A stretch of 7,827 nt of DNA from Oscillospiraceae bacterium. Its GTDB lineage: Bacteria > Bacillota_A > Clostridia > Oscillospirales > Oscillospiraceae. Shown in pieces: positions 7,501 to 7,827 of the stretch. The notes below the pieces were generated by a model. The model saw only the letters and a list, made by a program, of their open reading frames with translations. It searched no databases and was not told the origin of the DNA. Position 1 is the first letter of the stretch, and each line of letters starts with the position of its first letter. The translations under genes and the position numbers were made by a program. The stretch spans positions 1 to 7,827 of the forward strand of contig JAFQPT010000292.1 of the NCBI GenBank assembly GCA_017411665.1, given 5' to 3'.

Positions 7501-7827
7501 CTTAAACGGCGACCAAAGCACCATCGTCTTCAAGCAGACTCTGGGCGAAGACGGCGATGCAGCGCCCAACTTCACCGGCGGCACCGTGTATCAGGTGACC
7601 AACTGCAAGAGCGAAGTCGTCTACAGCAATACCAACGAAAATATTGACCACAGTTACGAAAACGGCACCTGCACCGTCTGCGGCGCAGCCTGCGCCCACA
7701 CCGGCGGCGAAGCAACTTGCACCACTCTGGCAGTCTGCACCGTCTGCGGCGAGAGCTACGGCGATGTGGACACCACCAACCACGATGAAACCGTTGCTTT
7801 CAACGACAACGGCTTCTGCCCCAACGG
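1469..7827 (+). CDS. Giant secreted modular protein with GLUG, cysteine-pair, fimbrillin-like and LRR modules (3' truncated)
   Basis: Reading from ATG 1469, the frame stays open to the window edge: 2,119 complete codons with no stop, continuing beyond. Order by residue: signal peptide 1-23; beta domain ~24-125; cysteine module 126-160; DSYGDGW domain ~161-258; cysteine modules 259-307; GLUG block 1, 310-641; cysteine modules 665-749; fimbrillin-like candidate ~755-1059; cysteine modules 1061-1152; mixed domain and BspA-like LRR ~1155-1301; cysteine modules 1361-1455; GLUG block 2, 1457-1725; cysteine module 1735-1738; GLUG block 3, 1742-~2055; cysteine modules 2068 to the edge. GLUG and BspA-type LRR repeats are known from secreted bacterial proteins, often adhesins, so export and a surface-binding role are inferred. 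The anchor is unseen. GC content differs between segments, and several modules are duplicated at DNA level. No catalytic domain is recognised. Confidence 0.93.
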   Translation, partial: MKKLLSIVLAVIMIATTIPFAFAADDGMLLYVDITNALGTDKSAEGVWLYAFSRENDSIVNSEEMTHVSENIYSYEIPSNTYIAAVGVPFTDGTRVEWNFVIDWTGNNLYIPTGDGVGTWEIYSDCSHESYTDGKCDACGAECRHKNITDGICDDCGAEGRFITITMTDSYGDGWNGNAIVIEKLIDGTYTEVSTATIENGNNGTFTAILPEDGIYALRWVRGEYPAECSFTVTVNGESVFETMNGDELVDGQVVYTNCKHDWSNKDGICDICGAECQHENITDTICDDCGVAGLHVYDNGFCSDCGAYEPATDYNADGVYEIYNAGQLFWFAQQVNEEGNKEIKGTLRADIDLENRPWTPIGAMGEENSFRGVFEGLNYTIRGLYVEGSENGVGFFGEVRTGTVRNFTIYGEVVVNTEVDYVGGVIGSICGVNGETDLERNGAIIQNITSFVNVTAKAHGIGMIGGFVGHADHQSLIEQCSWYGTFDAGEYRVDSGAGGFSGKIQENTSEVTIRNCGAYGTIKTGYAGDISIGGFLGLSDTGAKTTLGNCLFAGRFERGANLTDAAELAAFGTLRSVKAIKNCYYLGDDGLAAVHSDSNLKPGSDNVEITSVTEDDLRNNTIATQLGDLWSQGEHYPVPNNDVWEHSHSYTYADNGNGTHDKVCVACPYVEVDNEAHSGGSATCTTQAECENCGASYGELLDHNWENGECAYGCNTQHDPHTWESGTCTVCGLVCTHESFENGTCTLCGIPFMEGYGPDSDDSEFSSPSYVSGTDITSSDTSVGTSWSDKTGKGNLNFQWGDGDALDVTAVISDETVAYEKATVQPHLSDAHRMQFLLAVSYEEGTPVIAARGFDEYSYGDFITHGTGSVANVFTQTASGNPGFLSGDMLMYGAAEIANGTASLEFQHIPATFRFIITNTHGEALTLDSVTLRVVDADGTPVAAASKDCVITVEAGYGYPELIYSYGTYDAVTTKITGGTLEPGQSYIAYALALPLGKADTLAFNEAAFKDKTIQVTVTTSEGVCIAFELAADDLASANPGNNYNWVGGKSYTMRMGTRCADGCTFDATGNCTLCGYQCDHDGAEYKDNGDGTHDKVCDECGYVEVDNEAHTPAENTTYTNNDNGTHSFTCTVCGDATEAHSFDENGTCVCGVNLFTVSGSTLTIDGTLGGKTEATEEDITVLVNKIKECVDQGITTITVTGSEPAMIDMGLWINTAIGEAIYRLSGNGIYSEDNQYNGKIDLILSDVTEIVEWEFYDAFALNSITLPKVTTIGDQAFQGCDHLTKLTFGSVLTTIDEHDGLMFWVGEKVDGCDLFLNCGQMDESSVPAPDLTNNTWKFKFENEFKSITLTHTEGTAAACTTKAVCSVCGESYGEVGGHTPAENAAYTDNGDGTHSYTCTDCKETVAEDHTGGTATCTTQAKCEHCGASYGEVDTANHDSTVAFDSNGFCPNGCYEPATDSNADGVYEIGNAGQLYWFAAQVNSGEKSINAVLMHDIDLTNHTWTPIGVTAMGEGVTDGYTGTFDGQGHVISNITFATPTSAMAAGIFGTVQSGGTVKNLGVENLTFDNNDYDHRAGGIAGQLLADSTISDCYVINSTVKASSRVVGGIVGMNKGTVKNCYTYNMTLAAYNNRFGGISGDYSGGKLENCYTDYSALASSQAGEAANCEAGASAERFASGEVAYLLGDPWGQTIGTDTSPNFTGGTVYQVTNCKNETVYSNTNETIGHSYENGICTVCGDYEPATDSDSDGYYEITNAGQLYWFAQQVNSGSTAINGELTADIVVNENVLTADGALNGDGSNFRVWTPIGNNSYRYIGEFRGNEHTVSGLYFNGSANYVGLFGYVGNDDTVQVGSDGTVLVGSGGTVQNVGVIDSYLDGGSYVGGVVGYNDISGTVQYVYNTGNIQGSSQYVGGVVGRNQYIVRYAYNTGTVFAQNYAGGVVGHNNYILEYAYNTGSASDWYNYYVGVTGYNRDSTKLKNCYYLADSETDELDGTTAKTAGQFEIGEVAYLLNGDQSTIVFKQTLGEDGDAAPNFTGGTVYQVTNCKSEVVYSNTNENIDHSYENGTCTVCGAACAHTGGEATCTTLAVCTVCGESYGDVDTTNHDETVAFNDNGFCPN
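1844..1948 (+). other. First cysteine-pair modules (residues 126-160)
   Basis: Two tandem units of H-x(5-7)-G-x-C-x2-C-G occur: H128...C136-C139-G and H145...C153-C156-G. These motifs recur through the protein as linkers between larger domains. At least 16 clear C-x2-C pairs are visible, plus variants C-x3-C, CxC and CVACP. They look like small metal-binding or disulfide knuckles; which of the two cannot be told from sequence. Confidence 0.7.
1949..2242 (+). other. DSYGDGW-motif beta domain (residues ~161-258)
   Basis: The segment begins ITITMTDSYGDGWNGNAI, with D169-S-Y-G-D-G-W175-N-G. This acidic glycine/tryptophan motif is familiar from extracellular beta domains of many bacteria and may bind calcium through its aspartates. 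The rest alternates short strands (TYTEVSTATI, GTFTAILPEDGIYALRW, CSFTVTVNG). The domain boundary is inferred from the flanking cysteine modules. Confidence 0.55.
2396..2479 (+). repeat. 84-bp lead-in repeat, copy 1
   Basis: This 28-codon segment encodes EPATD...AGQLFWFAQQVN. It recurs with identical length at 5837-5920 and 6692-6775. By my hand count, copy 1 and copy 2 agree at 71 of 84 bases, with most differences in the second half. Copy 1 lies close to the point where the gene changes from AT-richer to GC-richer sequence. Confidence 0.8.
2396..3391 (+). repeat. GLUG block 1 (residues 310-641)
   Basis: The block opens with EPATD...NAGQLFWFAQQVN and continues with ADIDLENRPWTPIG, a FRGVFEGLNYTIRGLYV strand and GVGFFGEVRTGTVRNF. 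GLUG-type repeats follow, centred on VGGVIGS, IGGFVGH, AGGFSGK and IGGFLGL, with NCGAYG and NCYYLG elements. It closes with QLGDLWSQGEHYPVPN. This order (lead-in, DIDL/WTPIG, GLUG repeats, NCYY) is the usual architecture of GLUG proteins in Firmicutes. Each repeat probably adds beta strands to an elongated stalk. Confidence 0.75.
3431..3503 (+). repeat. 73-bp repeat, copy 1 (cysteine module with Cys-Pro variant)
   Basis: It encodes DNGNGTHDKVCVACPYVEVDNEAH and matches 4733-4805 at 67 of 73 bases by hand count. In this copy the pair reads C665-VA-C668-P, whereas the other copy has the common C-x2-C-G form. Confidence 0.8.
3731..4645 (+). other. Fimbrillin-like (Mfa-like) beta-sandwich candidate (residues ~755-1059)
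   Basis: A cysteine-poor region of about 300 residues between cysteine modules. Suggestive elements, in order: GDMLMYGAAEI, then ASLEFQHIPATFRFIITN (the F-x-H-x-x-A followed by alternating hydrophobics seen before the long strand of fimbrillin-like domains), LTLDSVTLRVV, GTLEPGQSYIAYALALPL and a terminal W-VGGKSYTMRM. This order is reminiscent of fimbrillin-family domains known mainly from Bacteroidota pili and their tip adhesins. A profile-HMM or structure comparison would be needed to settle it; an unrelated Ig-like fold is the main alternative. Confidence 0.45.
4733..4805 (+). repeat. 73-bp repeat, copy 2
   Basis: Encodes DNGDGTHDKVCDECGYVEVDNEAH and is paired with 3431-3503, 1,302 bp (434 codons) upstream. 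The pair C1099-DE-C1102-G is intact here. The two copies lie on either side of the fimbrillin-like region. Confidence 0.8.
5189..5371 (+). other. BspA-like leucine-rich repeat segment (residues ~1241-1301)
   Basis: The run DVTEIVEWEFYDAFALNSITLP, KVTTIGDQAFQGCDHLTKLTF and GSVLTTIDEH shows the I-x-x-x-A-F-x-x-C/L-x-x-L-x-x-I/L-x-(L/F)-P signature of BspA-type (LRR_5) repeats, with about two and a half units. It follows a segment (residues ~1155-1240) with VSGSTLTIDGTLGG and ITTITVTGS. The sequence is AT-richer than both flanks. Confidence 0.7.
5837..6643 (+). repeat. GLUG block 2 (residues 1457-1725)
   Basis: Opens with the second 84-bp lead-in (5837-5920), then HDIDLTNHTWTPIG, GTFDGQGHVISNITF and AGIFGTVQSGGTVKNLGV. 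Three GLUG repeats follow: GGIAGQLLADSTISDCYV, GGIVGMNKGTVKNCYT and GGISGDYSGGKLENCYT. It closes with ASGEVAYLLGDPWGQTIG and NFTGGTVYQVTNCK, a tail pattern common at the end of GLUG blocks. Confidence 0.78.
6566..6686 (+). repeat. 121-bp repeat, copy 1 (tail of GLUG block 2 plus cysteine module)
   Basis: Encodes PNFTGGTVYQVTNCK, a VYSNTNE segment and HSYENGICTVCG. It matches 7565-7685 with equal length and no gap; the spacing is 999 bp (333 codons), about the length of one GLUG super-module. Confidence 0.8.
6692..7627 (+). repeat. GLUG block 3 (residues 1742 to about 2055)
   Basis: Opens with the third lead-in (6692-6775), then VWTPIGNN, GEFRGNEHTVSGLYFNG and VGLFGYVG. After a tandem expansion at 7019-7066 come GLUG repeats at 7112 (YVGGVVGYND), 7199 (YVGGVVGRNQ) and 7277 (YAGGVVGHNN), then a decayed copy at 7361 (YVGVTGYNRD). 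Spacing is 87, 78 and 84 bp. YNTG/NCYY strands separate the repeats, and the block ends with GEVAYLLNGD and the NFTGGTVYQVTNCK tail. Confidence 0.78.
7019..7066 (+). repeat. In-frame 24-bp tandem duplication inside GLUG block 3
   Basis: Two adjacent 24-bp units (7019-7042 and 7043-7066) encode VQVGSDGT and VLVGSGGT and differ at 2 bases. A third, more diverged unit precedes them at 6995-7018 (GYVGNDDT). The unit length is a multiple of three, so the frame is kept. Confidence 0.8.
7565..7685 (+). repeat. 121-bp repeat, copy 2
   Basis: Second copy of 6566-6686, encoding PNFTGGTVYQVTNCK through HSYENGTCTVCG. Differences are mostly at third codon positions. It is followed by a TCTTLAVCTVCGESYG cysteine module and NHDETVAFNDNGFCPN. 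That run parallels the sequence before lead-in copy 2 (TCTTQAKCEHCG...NHDSTVAFDSNGFCPNG), so another GLUG block is expected just past the window. Confidence 0.8.

Overview
The window looks like a stretch of a Clostridia-type (Gram-positive, probably gut Oscillospiraceae/Ruminococcaceae-like) genome or metagenomic contig. This is inferred from three things: purine-rich Shine-Dalgarno sites, a signal peptide of the MKKLLSIVLAV type, and extracellular proteins built from GLUG repeats, BspA-type leucine-rich repeats and H...G-C-x2-C-G cysteine modules. No rRNA or other taxonomic marker is present, so the placement is tentative. All supported genes are on the + strand.

Layout. (1) Positions 2-937 hold the 3' end of a gene for an extracellular protein: a helical region, a cysteine-pair module and a C-terminal beta domain. 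(2) Positions 947-981 hold a tandem array of 7-bp units (consensus GAACGCA), which forms almost the whole leader of the next gene. (3) Positions 992-1345 encode a small four-helix-bundle protein of the S23 / 23S rRNA intervening-sequence family. (4) Positions 1346-1468 hold a direct copy of part of the heptamer array, a short hairpin, and then an inverted heptamer array, so the four-helix gene is bracketed by direct and inverted copies of one repeat. (5) From 1469 to the end of the window and beyond runs one uninterrupted reading frame of at least 2,119 codons. It encodes a secreted, modular, repeat-rich protein.

Modules of the giant protein, in order: signal peptide; N-terminal beta domain; cysteine-pair module; a DSYGDGW-motif domain; cysteine-pair modules; GLUG block 1; cysteine modules; a fimbrillin-like (Mfa-like) beta-sandwich candidate; cysteine modules; a short BspA-like LRR segment; cysteine modules; GLUG block 2; a cysteine module; GLUG block 3 (with a small in-frame 24-bp tandem expansion); and cysteine modules to the window edge. 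Each GLUG block opens with the same 28-residue lead-in (EPATD...AGQLYWFA...QVN). The sequence stops just where a fourth lead-in would be expected.

Base composition changes inside the giant gene. The first ~0.8 kb is AT-richer, like the two upstream genes. Most of the rest is GC-rich, and the LRR segment is a local AT-rich island. With the internal DNA repeats, this suggests assembly by exchange and duplication of modules. The likely role is a cell-surface or secreted adhesin-type protein, but no anchor is visible because the C-terminus lies outside the window. The most unusual non-coding feature is the heptamer bracket around the four-helix-bundle gene.
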